Virus record (IMG/VR): IMGVR_UViG_3300025118_004856
Span: 1-64,000 of that record
DNA: 64,000 nt
Strand: one strand, 5' to 3'
Origin: a virus
Each line of letters begins with the position of its first letter. The first letter of the stretch is position 1. The notes below the pieces were generated by a model. It made no database searches. It saw only the letters and a program-made list of their open reading frames with translations, and was not told the DNA's origin. The position numbers and the translations under genes were made by a program. This document shows positions 34,361 through 43,518 of the stretch, piece by piece.

Positions 34361-34588
34361 TTTCTTTTCCTCCTTTCTAATAATTTTTGTTTTAACTTTT
34401 GTTATTGTAACCTCCTTTCCATTTGTTAAATCTTTACAGGTAATATGGTATGCTTCACAATCCTCCCAACAATGAGCGCAGCATTTATCACTTTCCAAAT
34501 AACCCACACCAAATGAAGGGCATGGATCTTCTATACCATGTTTATGACTTAATTCCTCATTCAATTTTTTTATTTCACTAACTTCCAT
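34259..34588 (-). CDS. Cys-containing protein with histone-like tail
   Basis: 109 residues. Residues 1-75 carry several cysteines (CPSF, CCAHCWEDC, ITC) that could hold a metal; the last 33 residues are Lys/Ser/Thr-rich and resemble bacterial histone H1-like tails. RBS GAGGAGG is excellent. It follows a conserved promoter motif with a leader of about 12 bases. Confidence 0.62.
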   Translation of the reverse strand: MEVSEIKKLNEELSHKHGIEDPCPSFGVGYLESDKCCAHCWEDCEAYHITCKDLTNGKEVTITKVKTKIIRKEEKKMAKTTAKKKSKKSAKGEKKSGTKTRTLKRSRVQ

Positions 34589-35654
34589 CTCTTACCTCCT
34601 CACAAATATTATACTCATTAAAAATGTTATGAAGCTGACTTTTTTTTAAATCCGCAGGGTCTTTTCCATCAGGCAACCTCACAACGGTAATGTTATCAAT
34701 AAAAACACCTAATTCTTTTTTTATTTTTTCCGCTTCAATCCAAGCATTATAATCAAACATAATGAACAGTTTCTTTGGATTCCTTAAAAACAGAAGTTCC
34801 TTTTGTCTTTCAGAAAGAACCAAGCCCATAGAGGCAACCGCCAAACCTTTACCGACTCTTATAGCATCAAGCACCCCTTCAACTAACACCAATTGGTCTT
34901 GCTTAACTTCAACATAATCTAATCCGTATAAAATAGATTTTATTGATATGATTGATTCATCATTACCCAGATGCAGATATCTTAACGTGGCATTGCCTGT
35001 CACATCTCTTCCCGTGTAATTAACTATTTTACCGTCACTGTATAACGGAAAAACCAATCTCCTTGTGAATTTACCTGAGATATACGCCTTCACGCCCCAT
35101 CTGTTCAATTGGTCTATCGTAAAATTTCTTTGTTTTATATAAGACAGGAAAGAATTGTCTGTCAGTAAATTTGGATTTAACTCTTCTAACTTTTTACACC
35201 TCCCTTCTATAATCAATTTTTTCCTACTATTAATTTCCAGAAGTTTTTTATTCTCTGTACTTTTCCATCTTTCTTCTATCTTTTTCAGACTTTCATAAAC
35301 GTTTTTGTCTTCCCAATCAGCTTCGTAAACGGAATATCCAACTATCCTTTTAAATGCTTCTTTAGAATTTAAACCCTCCAACAAATAAATGAGTTTAAAT
35401 AAACTTCCTCTGCCATTCTCATCATAATCCCCGCATCGCCAACAGTTGTAAAATTTCTTTTCAATGTTAATGCCCATATGATAATTATCATCACCACACA
35501 ACGGACAACAAATCCCTATTGAACCATTCCCAATATTCTTTCCTGAATCCTTATAATCAATTCCTATCTCATCAAGATAAGATTCAATATCAAATTCCTG
35601 TATTACTTCTTGAAGGTCAATTGCCAATCGTTTCCTCCAAAGAGGTTTCATCAC
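34578..35654 (-). CDS. DnaG-type DNA primase
   Basis: 358 residues. N-terminal zinc-binding domain C50, C53, H59, C71, C74; then the RNA-polymerase domain and TOPRIM (LVLVEGVLDAIRV with the catalytic Glu, and FIMFDYN). Shorter than cellular DnaG, lacking the helicase-binding domain, as in many phages. Makes primers with the helicase encoded nearby. Overlaps the upstream gene by 38 bases, so a later start is possible. Confidence 0.88.
   Translation of the reverse strand: MMKPLWRKRLAIDLQEVIQEFDIESYLDEIGIDYKDSGKNIGNGSIGICCPLCGDDNYHMGINIEKKFYNCWRCGDYDENGRGSLFKLIYLLEGLNSKEAFKRIVGYSVYEADWEDKNVYESLKKIEERWKSTENKKLLEINSRKKLIIEGRCKKLEELNPNLLTDNSFLSYIKQRNFTIDQLNRWGVKAYISGKFTRRLVFPLYSDGKIVNYTGRDVTGNATLRYLHLGNDESIISIKSILYGLDYVEVKQDQLVLVEGVLDAIRVGKGLAVASMGLVLSERQKELLFLRNPKKLFIMFDYNAWIEAEKIKKELGVFIDNITVVRLPDGKDPADLKKSQLHNIFNEYNICEEVRDGS
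34606..34620 (-). promoter_or_regulatory. Conserved promoter-like motif AATGAGTATAAT
   Basis: Minus strand TTTTTAATGAGTATAATATT, followed seven bases later by GAGGAGGTAAGAG-ATG. Same layout as at 28.1 kb. It lies inside the 3' end of the primase gene. Confidence 0.65.
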
Positions 35655-35922
35655 CTATTTCAATTCCACGACCTACATAAATATAAATATCTCCCATAGA
35701 ATCCTCCTCATCAAAGGCTCCTTCAGTATAAAAAACATCATGTATAACTTCTATAACTTTATGCTTATGGGAAACGCCCTTATTGTCTTCTTCCTTATTA
35801 TTATAATACATAATATTTATAAAATCCCCCACTCTTGGTACAGACATAACATCCTTTATACAAACTTCCCCTTCAAAAGCACTGGCGGCACTATTACTAA
35901 CTCCTCGGATATACATAACCAT
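35617..35922 (-). CDS. Hypothetical protein, 101 aa, acidic
   Basis: Not recognised. Beta-rich, with an acidic second half. Between primase and helicase genes; RBS AGGAGG is strong. May be a replication accessory protein by position only. Confidence 0.65.
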   Translation of the reverse strand: MVMYIRGVSNSAASAFEGEVCIKDVMSVPRVGDFINIMYYNNKEEDNKGVSHKHKVIEVIHDVFYTEGAFDEEDSMGDIYIYVGRGIEIGDETSLEETIGN

Positions 35923-35940
35923 TTTTTCCTCCTATAAAAA

Positions 35941-37269
35941 TTACTCAACAAATTCACTTTCTAAAGCAAATCCACCTATAGCAAAGCATTGCTTCAATCT
36001 TATCTCAAAATGTTTTCTACCTTCCCGAACCTTCGCTCCAAATAATCGCATGACTCCATCCTTTTCCTCTGCGTCTGTCTGGCACAGGGCAATTATTATA
36101 TCCGCGATAGTAACTTTCCCGATAGATTTCGATATGTTTTTTAACGTAACTTTTGAAGCGTCAAAAGCTTGCCTGTTTGCCTGCGAAGCCGACACAACAG
36201 CTATGTTTCTTTCTTTTGCCAATCCTCTTAACTGAGTGAACACCCGATCAATTTCATCCTGATGATTTTTATAATCCTTATCCGATGAAATCAAATCAGC
36301 GTAATCTACAAATATAATATCAGGGACAAAACCTTTTATGGCTTCAAGTGAATTAAGATGATTATGTAAATCATCAACAGTACATTTACCTTCTACAAAT
36401 TCCTTAACTAAAATTTCCCCGCCCCTTGCCTGATAAAATTTCTTACTAAAATGAAAACTGTTTCCACTTGAAATAGTTTCCCTGTCACTAAAATCTCCTA
36501 TAGTTCCATCCAAATAAACAACCTCTAATTTTTTACCTTTGTCAATATCCCGCCTCAACCCAGATAAAGACATTCCTATTCTTTGGTGTATTCTATTCTT
36601 TGACATCTCAAGAGTGTAATACACTCCGTAACCACCACGCCTTAAAATACTCTTTACCCCTTCAATCATAGCCCATGATTTTCCCACCCCAGTTGCTGCA
36701 AGCCATAAAAAAAGTTCCCCTCTTACATAACCGCCCAACAAAGTATTTAGTTCTGGGATAGAAAAATTACACACTACATCCATGTCCTCTTTTTGATATT
36801 GGTAATCCCAAAAGCTTTCCCCAACCTCTTGACCATCAACTCTATTTCGACAAGCATCTATTATAATATCTTTTATATCTTCATAATCACCTTTTCGAAC
36901 TAATTCAGCAGCCTCCAGAATTGCCTTCGCTATAGCAGCCTTCTGAACACAATCTGATAACTTACCCAAAACATATTCTTTATTGGGTTCCATATCATAA
37001 AGTTTACCAATATACTTTTCATATAAATCCTGTTTTATTTTACTAAGCTTTAATATCTTCGATTTGGAAAAAAAGAAGTCAATAAATTCTTCGGTAGGAC
37101 TATGCTTATATTTATCATAATAATCATATATAGACTGGCAAGTGGTTTTCCTTATCTCCCCATCAAACATATCAGCAGATACAAGTGAACGAATTATCTT
37201 TAATGAATCAGTATCCATTAACATAATTCGTAAAGTTGAATCTTGAATGTAATTAGTAAAGGTTTCCAT
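35941..37269 (-). CDS. Replicative DnaB-like helicase
   Basis: 442 residues. RecA-type core: Walker A AATGVGKS (191-198), Walker B IIFVDYADLI, and KNISKSIGK plus a C-terminal arginine-finger region. The N-terminal 150 residues are the helical DnaB-type collar domain. Hexameric 5'-3' helicase at the phage fork. The start shares a base with the upstream stop (TAATG). Confidence 0.88.
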   Translation of the reverse strand: METFTNYIQDSTLRIMLMDTDSLKIIRSLVSADMFDGEIRKTTCQSIYDYYDKYKHSPTEEFIDFFFSKSKILKLSKIKQDLYEKYIGKLYDMEPNKEYVLGKLSDCVQKAAIAKAILEAAELVRKGDYEDIKDIIIDACRNRVDGQEVGESFWDYQYQKEDMDVVCNFSIPELNTLLGGYVRGELFLWLAATGVGKSWAMIEGVKSILRRGGYGVYYTLEMSKNRIHQRIGMSLSGLRRDIDKGKKLEVVYLDGTIGDFSDRETISSGNSFHFSKKFYQARGGEILVKEFVEGKCTVDDLHNHLNSLEAIKGFVPDIIFVDYADLISSDKDYKNHQDEIDRVFTQLRGLAKERNIAVVSASQANRQAFDASKVTLKNISKSIGKVTIADIIIALCQTDAEEKDGVMRLFGAKVREGRKHFEIRLKQCFAIGGFALESEFVE

Positions 37270-38192
37270 TAAATTAATGCATCAGATTTAATATAAAATT
37301 TTACGGTCTCAGGTAATAAATGAGGAAACTTTTCAAAAACAGATTTTACATCATTAACTTTATTATAAAAAGTTTTTACCTGCATCATCATTATCTTATT
37401 AAAACTCCCCTCAAGTTTACTTTCTTTTATTAAATTCTTTTTTATAGTTACCAATTCATTAATATCCCAATCATATTCCCAATCCTGTATCTCCATCATA
37501 AGGTTTGAATACTTCAGCTTCTCTCTGGATTTATTTATCTTGTGTACCCAATAATTATGACACTCAATAGAATCTTTAAAGCTAAATTTTTTCTTACACA
37601 TTTTTTCTTTGTTTGTTAATTCAACAACCCGTTTTTGAAATAATCCATTTCCTTCTTTAATATTATACCCATGGTCTTCGTCGTATTTATCCCAATGACC
37701 TTCCCATTCAAGTAAACTCCTATCTGTTAAAAGCTGGTTTGGTAAAGGTCTATTCTTTTTAAAATAAGAGGATTGAGGAAGGTCGCCTTCCCTAAAACAG
37801 ATATTAAAATATTCTTTTATTATATATTTAAAATCTGTAAATCTCTGGCGACCCTGATGAAGCTTCCAATGAAGAATGTAATTGGTAAGAGAAACAAAAT
37901 ATTTGGTATTCGTCTTTGAGTTTATAAATCTTCTAATACCAAAAGAATTATTTTGTCGATACCAGTGCTTCAATATGTACAGATACATCTCCTGAACAAT
38001 ATCAAAGCACTGGTTGTAGCTATGTTGCTTAATCTGTAGCTCCTTTAATGTTAAATCCTGGTACTGAGCAAATACTGTTTTCGTATTTAATTTTGTTGGT
38101 GTTGCTTTCTTTAAATTTCCATTCCTATCTCTTAATGAATGAATAAAAATTCTTTTATATATTCCACTTCTAATTTTTATTCTTTTAGACAT
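37269..38192 (-). CDS. Hypothetical protein, 307 aa, between helicase and sigma-like gene
   Basis: Not recognised. Basic and rich in Lys, Tyr and Trp, mostly helical. Coupled to the helicase gene; a helicase-loader or DNA-binding role is possible by position, but no motif supports it. Confidence 0.6.
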   Translation of the reverse strand: MSKRIKIRSGIYKRIFIHSLRDRNGNLKKATPTKLNTKTVFAQYQDLTLKELQIKQHSYNQCFDIVQEMYLYILKHWYRQNNSFGIRRFINSKTNTKYFVSLTNYILHWKLHQGRQRFTDFKYIIKEYFNICFREGDLPQSSYFKKNRPLPNQLLTDRSLLEWEGHWDKYDEDHGYNIKEGNGLFQKRVVELTNKEKMCKKKFSFKDSIECHNYWVHKINKSREKLKYSNLMMEIQDWEYDWDINELVTIKKNLIKESKLEGSFNKIMMMQVKTFYNKVNDVKSVFEKFPHLLPETVKFYIKSDALI

Positions 38193-38250
38193 ACTTCTTC
38201 CTAAAATAAATAATTATAAATTTATATTTAGAATTCATATGTAGGTTTGG

Positions 38251-38287
38251 AATATTTTTCACTTTGAAAAGCAAAGCTAAAAATATT
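38251..38287. terminator. Bidirectional terminator-like hairpin
   Basis: Perfect outer stem AATATTTTT/AAAAATATT and inner stem CTTTG/CAAAG around AAAAG. A/T-rich arms provide a T run on either strand. It separates the helicase operon from the sigma-like gene (downstream of the latter on the minus strand). Confidence 0.55.
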
Positions 38288-38326
38288 ATACGAAATTTTT
38301 TTGTGGATGAAGCTATTATTTTAAAA

Positions 38327-38848
38327 TTATTTTAAAACTCGGAGAGCTTCACGTCTTAATCTGTTAAATTCACAGGTAGAAACTTTGGCATGTTTCAAAA
38401 TAGACTTCATTGCAAATCGTCTGTTTGAATACCCCAGCTTAATCATTTCAGCAGGAGCTTTTAATATTAAATCCATTACCTCAAGACTTTCTTTTGATAA
38501 TCTCTTTGTTAAAAATACTATATTAGCAACAACATCAAGATCACCCTGACCGCTTTCATCTGGTAATGTATCTACATCAATTGAACTAAAATTATAGATA
38601 CTATTTTTCTTATGAGTTCTATTTAATTCGGATTTGAATCTGTTGTTAAGACTTGTTATGAGGTAGGTTTTAAATTTTACTTTTTTATCTGGATTGAATT
38701 GCTTTCTGGTTTTTAATAAAGTTTCTTTGCCGATGTCTATTAAAAAATCTAAATCAACATGGTCAGGAAACTTTGGAATCCACATATAAACTGTTTTGTA
38801 AACTATATTCAACGCATAATTTTTTCTTTTGTTTTTTTCAAAAGACAT
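38327..38848 (-). CDS. Sigma-70-family-like transcription factor
   Basis: 173 residues. DLDFLIDIGKETLLKTRKQF ... PDKKVKFKTYLITSLNNRFKSE matches the order of sigma region 2 (core-binding helix, then the FxxxKxxKFxTY-type segment and a -10-recognition-like helix). The C-terminus (SNRRFAMKSILKHAKVS ... FNRLRREALR) could be a region-4-like helix-turn-helix. It could direct host RNA polymerase to phage promoters such as the repeated TGAGTATAAT motif. Own operon, bounded by a hairpin downstream. Confidence 0.65.
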   Translation of the reverse strand: MSFEKNKRKNYALNIVYKTVYMWIPKFPDHVDLDFLIDIGKETLLKTRKQFNPDKKVKFKTYLITSLNNRFKSELNRTHKKNSIYNFSSIDVDTLPDESGQGDLDVVANIVFLTKRLSKESLEVMDLILKAPAEMIKLGYSNRRFAMKSILKHAKVSTCEFNRLRREALRVLK

Positions 38849-38917
38849 AAAGTTTATCTCCTTATTAATAGGTTAAAATTTATTATATAATAAAAATCTG
38901 GTGTTTTAAAATATAAT

Positions 38918-40561
38918 TTATTTTTCATATTTGTCGACAATTTTCTTTAACAAATCTTTGTAGATACTTCCTAAATCTTTTGTCTTTACATCAATCAAAT
39001 TAGAAGTCTGCATAACATCATCAAATACTTTCTTTTTACTTTCCAGCAATTCATAGATGTCCTCCTCAATAGTTCCCTTGGCTATAAAGTAATAAGCAGT
39101 GACATTATCCTTTTGACCTATCCTATGACAACGATCTTCACATTGAGCATGATCCTGATAATTCCAACCGAGTTCAAAGAACGCAACTGTGTTAGCTTCA
39201 GTCAAAGTTATCCCGACCCCTGCCGCCTTCATAGAACAAATGATAATCCTGTGACTTCTTTTATTCTGAAACATATCAATTGAGTCTTGTCTTTTTTGTA
39301 TGGCATCACCTCCTACTATAGAAACAGGATCAAATTTTTTTAAGTCTACTAATAATTTATTAATGTAATCTCTGTGATGAGCAAACAGGACTATCTTCTG
39401 CCCCGTCATATCTATAAAATCTTTTATCCACTCAACAAACTCTTTGTACTTTGTTTCAAGCGCAGCCTGTTTCAACTTCTCTATTTTCACAAGATGATCT
39501 CCGCCTGATGAATCCCCAGTTATTTTATTTTGTCTTATCCAATCAGCCAAGCACCGTTCCTCTATCTTGTATGATTTTAAATCTACATTTTGAGGTAACA
39601 GTACTCTTGTCTTAGCAGGTAAATCTTTTAACACATCTTTCTTCTCACGTCTAATCATTACGGACTTTTTAAGTTTGTCCGCCAACTTATCTGTGTTGCT
39701 TGCACCACTGAAGTCCCATCCCCAATATCCTTTTTTAGCATCGCAATATTTAAAAGCGTATTGCCAAAAGTTTGAGAACTCTGAAGGACTAACAAGCTGT
39801 AATGTGTTAAACATCTCTACTGGTCTATTTAAAAAAGGCGTGCCAGATAAACAAATAACATGAGGAATTTTCTTAGCTAACTTTACCACCGCTTTAGTTC
39901 TTTTAGCTTTGCTGTTTTTAATCAATGTTGATTCGTCTATTATAATACATTGAAATTTTATTTTCTTTAAATCTTCAAGGTATCTATCGACAATATCATA
40001 ATTGATAATTATAATTTCTGAATCATCCCAAGCTTCTCCAGCGTTCACTACACAAACAGATTTATTTTTTGACATCCATTTGTTTATTTCCCTTTCCCAA
40101 TTTAATTTTAATGTCGCAGTGCATATAACAAGTACGGGTCTAACTTTACTTCTTAATTGTAGCCAAGCCAATGCCTGCGCTGTTTTACCAAGCCCCATCT
40201 CATCAGCTAATAAGCAACTCTTTGTGGTATCAATAAACTCTACCCCTATCATTTGATAAGGGTAGAGTTTCATTTTTAATCCCGTAATTTTTAGATTGGA
40301 TTTTTTCTGTTCGGTTATTTTCTTAAAATCTTTTGTTGAATAACTGCTAACAACTTTTTTAGCCTCTTCATCCCAAGTGAATTTTTTAAATACCGAATTC
40401 GTTTTAAGCATTTCAATGTTGTCATCACAAATTGGTATCAGCCATAGTTTAGATTGTTTATCCCATCTTCTGATAGGAAACTTTCGCATTTCATCTACAA
40501 GACGAGGATTATACGCAAATTCTATTGCTAAGGCTTTTGGCGAAAATTTATATATTTTCAT
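38918..40561 (-). CDS. SNF2-family helicase with HARP-like N-terminus
   Basis: 547 residues. Residues 10-55 resemble the HARP domain of SMARCAL1-type annealing helicases (RRWDKQSKLWLIP). Walker A ADEMGLGKT (119-127), DEST box (209-212), and the C-terminal helicase motif HRIGQ. Likely remodels forks or branches, a job done by UvsW in T4. Confidence 0.9.
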   Translation of the reverse strand: MKIYKFSPKALAIEFAYNPRLVDEMRKFPIRRWDKQSKLWLIPICDDNIEMLKTNSVFKKFTWDEEAKKVVSSYSTKDFKKITEQKKSNLKITGLKMKLYPYQMIGVEFIDTTKSCLLADEMGLGKTAQALAWLQLRSKVRPVLVICTATLKLNWEREINKWMSKNKSVCVVNAGEAWDDSEIIIINYDIVDRYLEDLKKIKFQCIIIDESTLIKNSKAKRTKAVVKLAKKIPHVICLSGTPFLNRPVEMFNTLQLVSPSEFSNFWQYAFKYCDAKKGYWGWDFSGASNTDKLADKLKKSVMIRREKKDVLKDLPAKTRVLLPQNVDLKSYKIEERCLADWIRQNKITGDSSGGDHLVKIEKLKQAALETKYKEFVEWIKDFIDMTGQKIVLFAHHRDYINKLLVDLKKFDPVSIVGGDAIQKRQDSIDMFQNKRSHRIIICSMKAAGVGITLTEANTVAFFELGWNYQDHAQCEDRCHRIGQKDNVTAYYFIAKGTIEEDIYELLESKKKVFDDVMQTSNLIDVKTKDLGSIYKDLLKKIVDKYEK

Positions 40562-40764
40562 TATTTTTCTCCCTTTGAAAGAACGTAGTCTCTATATGAC
40601 ATTTCAAAATTACTAAACTTTTCTCTATCAGCATTGCAAAGTTGATCTCTTAAATCACCATCTTCAACGTCTGAACGATGACAACCGCAATCTTTACACC
40701 GACCATATTCATCAAACTTGTGCCTTTGCAAATCGGCATTAAACAATTGTACTAAATCTATCAT
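40561..40764 (-). CDS. Small protein with CKDCGCH motif
   Basis: 67 residues; RCKDCGCHRSD could bind zinc. Abuts the SNF2 helicase start. Not recognised. Confidence 0.6.
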   Translation of the reverse strand: MIDLVQLFNADLQRHKFDEYGRCKDCGCHRSDVEDGDLRDQLCNADREKFSNFEMSYRDYVLSKGEK

Positions 40765-40923
40765 TTAGAAATCCTCCATTCTAAATTTACTTTTACGTTT
40801 ACAACTATAGCAGTACATATGTTTTGGATGTCCGCTTCGTTTTTGTTTTGAGAGTTTTCGTGGGATGTCCCTTATTGAACTACACCTTTCACATTTGTAA
40901 TGTTCTATCGCCAATCGCCTCAT
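40765..40923 (-). CDS. Small zinc-ribbon protein (52 aa)
   Basis: C-x2-C (YKCERC) and C-x2-C (YCYSC) 25 residues apart, basic throughout. Coupled to the previous gene by ATGA overlap and to the next without a gap. A nucleic-acid-binding role is plausible. Confidence 0.68.
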   Translation of the reverse strand: MRRLAIEHYKCERCSSIRDIPRKLSKQKRSGHPKHMYCYSCKRKSKFRMEDF

Positions 40924-41069
40924 GACAACTTGACTAATTTAGAAAGCTCTTTTTTAGATTCCCCACGTCTACTTTTAGCTCTCTTTATTTTAGAAGCAAC
41001 ATCTAATATATTATACTCATTTTGCCTTTCCATAGCTTCCTGCCGTTTTAATTGTTTAGTTTTCTTCAC
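40920..41069 (-). CDS. Small basic coiled protein (49 aa), GTG start
   Basis: VKKTKQLKRQEAMERQ..., Lys/Arg-rich helix. The GTG lies six bases after GGAGGTG and overlaps the previous stop (GTGA). A copy of the TGAGTATAAT motif lies inside this gene and may drive the zinc-ribbon gene that follows. Confidence 0.62.
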   Translation of the reverse strand: MKKTKQLKRQEAMERQNEYNILDVASKIKRAKSRRGESKKELSKLVKLS

Positions 41070-41275
41070 GCAATCACCTCCTGTTCTTTAATAGATTTAT
41101 AAAACACACTTCCCTTTGCCATTTCACTGTTCATCCATTTGTAAGAACCTACACTACAACTACCATGTCTGGCAATTATTAAATTACCCCGATTTCCTAC
41201 AACAGAAGTTTGAGATTTTATATTTACTATTCCATCACAAACCCAACATCTGATTGTTGGTTGTCTTCTTTCCAT
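41066..41275 (-). CDS. Small protein with CWVC motif (69 aa)
   Basis: IRCWVCDG near the N-terminus and a further Cys at mid-length. RBS AAGGGAG is good. Not recognised; first gene downstream of a terminator. Confidence 0.6.
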   Translation of the reverse strand: MERRQPTIRCWVCDGIVNIKSQTSVVGNRGNLIIARHGSCSVGSYKWMNSEMAKGSVFYKSIKEQEVIA

Positions 41276-41334
41276 TTATATCACTCCCTTCAAAAGCATG
41301 GTTAAAAGATAAAACTTCCCTTTGGTGTCTCCCT

Positions 41335-41370
41335 TAAAAATAGAGGAGCTGATTTTACTCAGCCCCTCCT
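41335..41370 (-). terminator. Rho-independent terminator
   Basis: Minus strand GAGGGGCTGA-GTAAAA-TCAGCTCCTC followed by TATTTTT, immediately after the metallopeptidase-VWA gene. Confidence 0.85.
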
Positions 41371-41376
41371 GTTTAA

Positions 41377-42537
41377 TTAAAATTTATTTTTAATAGATAC
41401 TACATCACCAAAAGGAACTTTGTTTGCGTACTTAGAACCTGTACTAATCCAAAGAACTGGGTAATCAGGTGTATCACCGAAATCACTACATTCCAGATCA
41501 GTAAGATACACTAAGCACTTTGGTGTTAAACCAAGCTCATCTACTTTTTTAAACACAGGTGAAAATCTTGTACCGCCACCTCTTTCAATCTTCACATCCA
41601 ATTCATCATACTCATTAAATGTTTCTACAGATTGAACTGAAGTGTTACAGCTTATAGCTGTGATGTTGGCTTTGAATTCTCTCCCGATAACTTTTATTTC
41701 AGTCAGGAATTGATTCAGCTCCTCTTGAGTTACCGAAGTCGAAATGTCAATCCCAATTACCAAGTCTAACATATCAGACTTTAAAGATGGGAGATAAATT
41801 CCGTGCGCAACGTATCTTCTGTTAGGAGCTGTCCAAGAATAATCTGACTTTGCAGACTGTTCAACAAATCTTCTTAGCAACTGCTTCCAGTCAACTTTAG
41901 GATTCAATAATTCATGAACGAGTTTTTCAAGTTCACCTGAAAGGTTGCCTTGATTTTTTGCCGTGTTAGCCGCCTGCTGTGTAGCAGTTTTCCAATCATC
42001 TGCAGTTGCTGTAGAGTCTTCAGAATCTCTAACTTCACCGCACTCACCAGGATCATTACCTTCACCATTTACATCTCCAGGTTGACCCGCAGGTCCTTTT
42101 CCGTTTCCACCTTCATCTTCTTCTTTAGGCAACATAGTATAAATTATATCTGAAGAAAGGTCTGCATACTGATCGTCAACCAATCCACCTTTAGGAAGAT
42201 AAAATACCTGACGATTTTCTTTATCTTTGATACTAAGGAGAACTAAATTGATTTGATAATCACAAGCTTTATTCCATTGCCTTGCGTTTCTACCATTACG
42301 TCTTCCGATGTGATCGTACACGCAGTGTAAAACTTCATGTGCAGTGACCCCAGTTGTTTCATCCAATGTTAAACTATCAATCCATTTAGGATTATAGCCC
42401 ATTGACTTACCATCTGTCCAAGCAGTAGGACAAGAAGAATCTTCAATTATATTTAACTTCATAATTAAAGAACCAAAAAATGGTTGCGTCAAAATCAAAT
42501 TGATTCTGGCTTTCATAATTTTATCTTTCGCAGTCAT
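41377..42537 (-). CDS. Putative metallopeptidase with VWA-like domain
   Basis: 386 residues from the ATG (MTAKDKIMKAR) eight bases after AAAGGAG; a GTG three codons earlier is possible. HEVLH (67-71 from this start) with a later acidic ligand suggests a zincin-like fold; a long low-complexity linker rich in Gly/Glu/Asp follows, and the C-terminal part (DLVIGIDISTS, a MIDAS DxSxS) is a VWA-like domain. This DUF2201-type layout accompanies MoxR ATPases, as here. Substrate unknown. Confidence 0.85.
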   Translation of the reverse strand: MTAKDKIMKARINLILTQPFFGSLIMKLNIIEDSSCPTAWTDGKSMGYNPKWIDSLTLDETTGVTAHEVLHCVYDHIGRRNGRNARQWNKACDYQINLVLLSIKDKENRQVFYLPKGGLVDDQYADLSSDIIYTMLPKEEDEGGNGKGPAGQPGDVNGEGNDPGECGEVRDSEDSTATADDWKTATQQAANTAKNQGNLSGELEKLVHELLNPKVDWKQLLRRFVEQSAKSDYSWTAPNRRYVAHGIYLPSLKSDMLDLVIGIDISTSVTQEELNQFLTEIKVIGREFKANITAISCNTSVQSVETFNEYDELDVKIERGGGTRFSPVFKKVDELGLTPKCLVYLTDLECSDFGDTPDYPVLWISTGSKYANKVPFGDVVSIKNKF

Positions 42538-42570
42538 GTTTACCACTCCTTTAAAAAGATTAATTTATTT

Positions 42571-42593
42571 AGAGGGTCTTATTAAGACCCTCT
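42571..42593 (-). terminator. Palindromic terminator
   Basis: AGAGGGTCTT-ATT-AAGACCCTCT, a perfect hairpin in the gap between the DUF3150-like and metallopeptidase genes; the T run on the minus strand is short, so partial termination is possible. Confidence 0.65.
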
Positions 42594-42609
42594 ATTATTA
42601 TACTATTTA

Positions 42610-43452
42610 TTACATGAAACCTTTCATCTTGTCCACGATGTCTTTCGCTTCCTGTGCCGCCTGTGACCTTACCTTTTTGTCTGTCCTCAAATCCTCTGGG
42701 TCATAAGCAGACAACTTGTTAGCAACTTCTTTCCTCATGTTTTCTAAATTAGGATCGTTGCTTACATTAAGTTTCGGCAGAAGCTTTACTAAGTCGTCAA
42801 TATTACCCACCAAAGAATTTTTAAATCTGGAAGATGGGTCAGTTAATTTTTCTGCCATGTGGGTAACTGTACCGTAAAGACGATTCCACAAATCTTTCAT
42901 TGCTTCCTCCTGAGCATCTTTAATTTTTGATTCCAGATTTTTTTTCATATCATTAATAATATCTTCATCAAGATCAACCCTGAAATCTTTTGAATCAGGG
43001 ATCGGAAACATATCAACATCAATACTAAACTTGTCTGCGATTGAAGAAGATGAAGGATAATCTGAAGGATCAAACATAGAACCGAGTTTCACTTGCGCAG
43101 TACTAACAAGATGTTCATACTGTCTTTGAAAGCTTTCCACTTGTTCTTGAAACTTAGTTTTCAATTGTCTCATACCTTCAATGTATTTACTGTGGTTAGC
43201 TATGGGGAGAATTCCTATCCCATCTTGCATCCACGGTAAAGTATTTGTGTTATGAAAATTACGAATTTCATTTGCGCTTTTGGTTATCTTTTTAATCTCC
43301 TGAATATCCACCAGCACTTTATTCACCCTTGCATAATCATGTGAAGCATTATGTTTGGTTGTTAATTCATCTGAAATATTTCTGTCATACTTTCTTGCTG
43401 TCCACTGGCTGACTTTTAATTTAACTAAAATTGAATTTTCTTTTAAGCTCAT
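42610..43452 (-). CDS. DUF3150-like helical protein
   Basis: 280 residues, helical throughout with a coiled middle (QLKTKFQEQVESFQRQYEHL). Phage and bacterial MoxR-VWA sets often include a DUF3150 protein of this size between the ATPase and the VWA gene; the call is by size, context and general resemblance. Function unknown. Confidence 0.62.
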   Translation of the reverse strand: MSLKENSILVKLKVSQWTARKYDRNISDELTTKHNASHDYARVNKVLVDIQEIKKITKSANEIRNFHNTNTLPWMQDGIGILPIANHSKYIEGMRQLKTKFQEQVESFQRQYEHLVSTAQVKLGSMFDPSDYPSSSSIADKFSIDVDMFPIPDSKDFRVDLDEDIINDMKKNLESKIKDAQEEAMKDLWNRLYGTVTHMAEKLTDPSSRFKNSLVGNIDDLVKLLPKLNVSNDPNLENMRKEVANKLSAYDPEDLRTDKKVRSQAAQEAKDIVDKMKGFM

Positions 43453-43518
43453 TTGTTTCTCCTTAATAAAAAGTTTAATGAATTCTTCTCTTCCCTGAGA
43501 AGATTTAAAAAGTAAAGT

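Noticed and set aside
37269-38192. Helicase loader (gp59- or DnaC-like)
   Set aside because: Suggested only by position; no AAA+ or gp59 motif is visible, so it is left as unknown.
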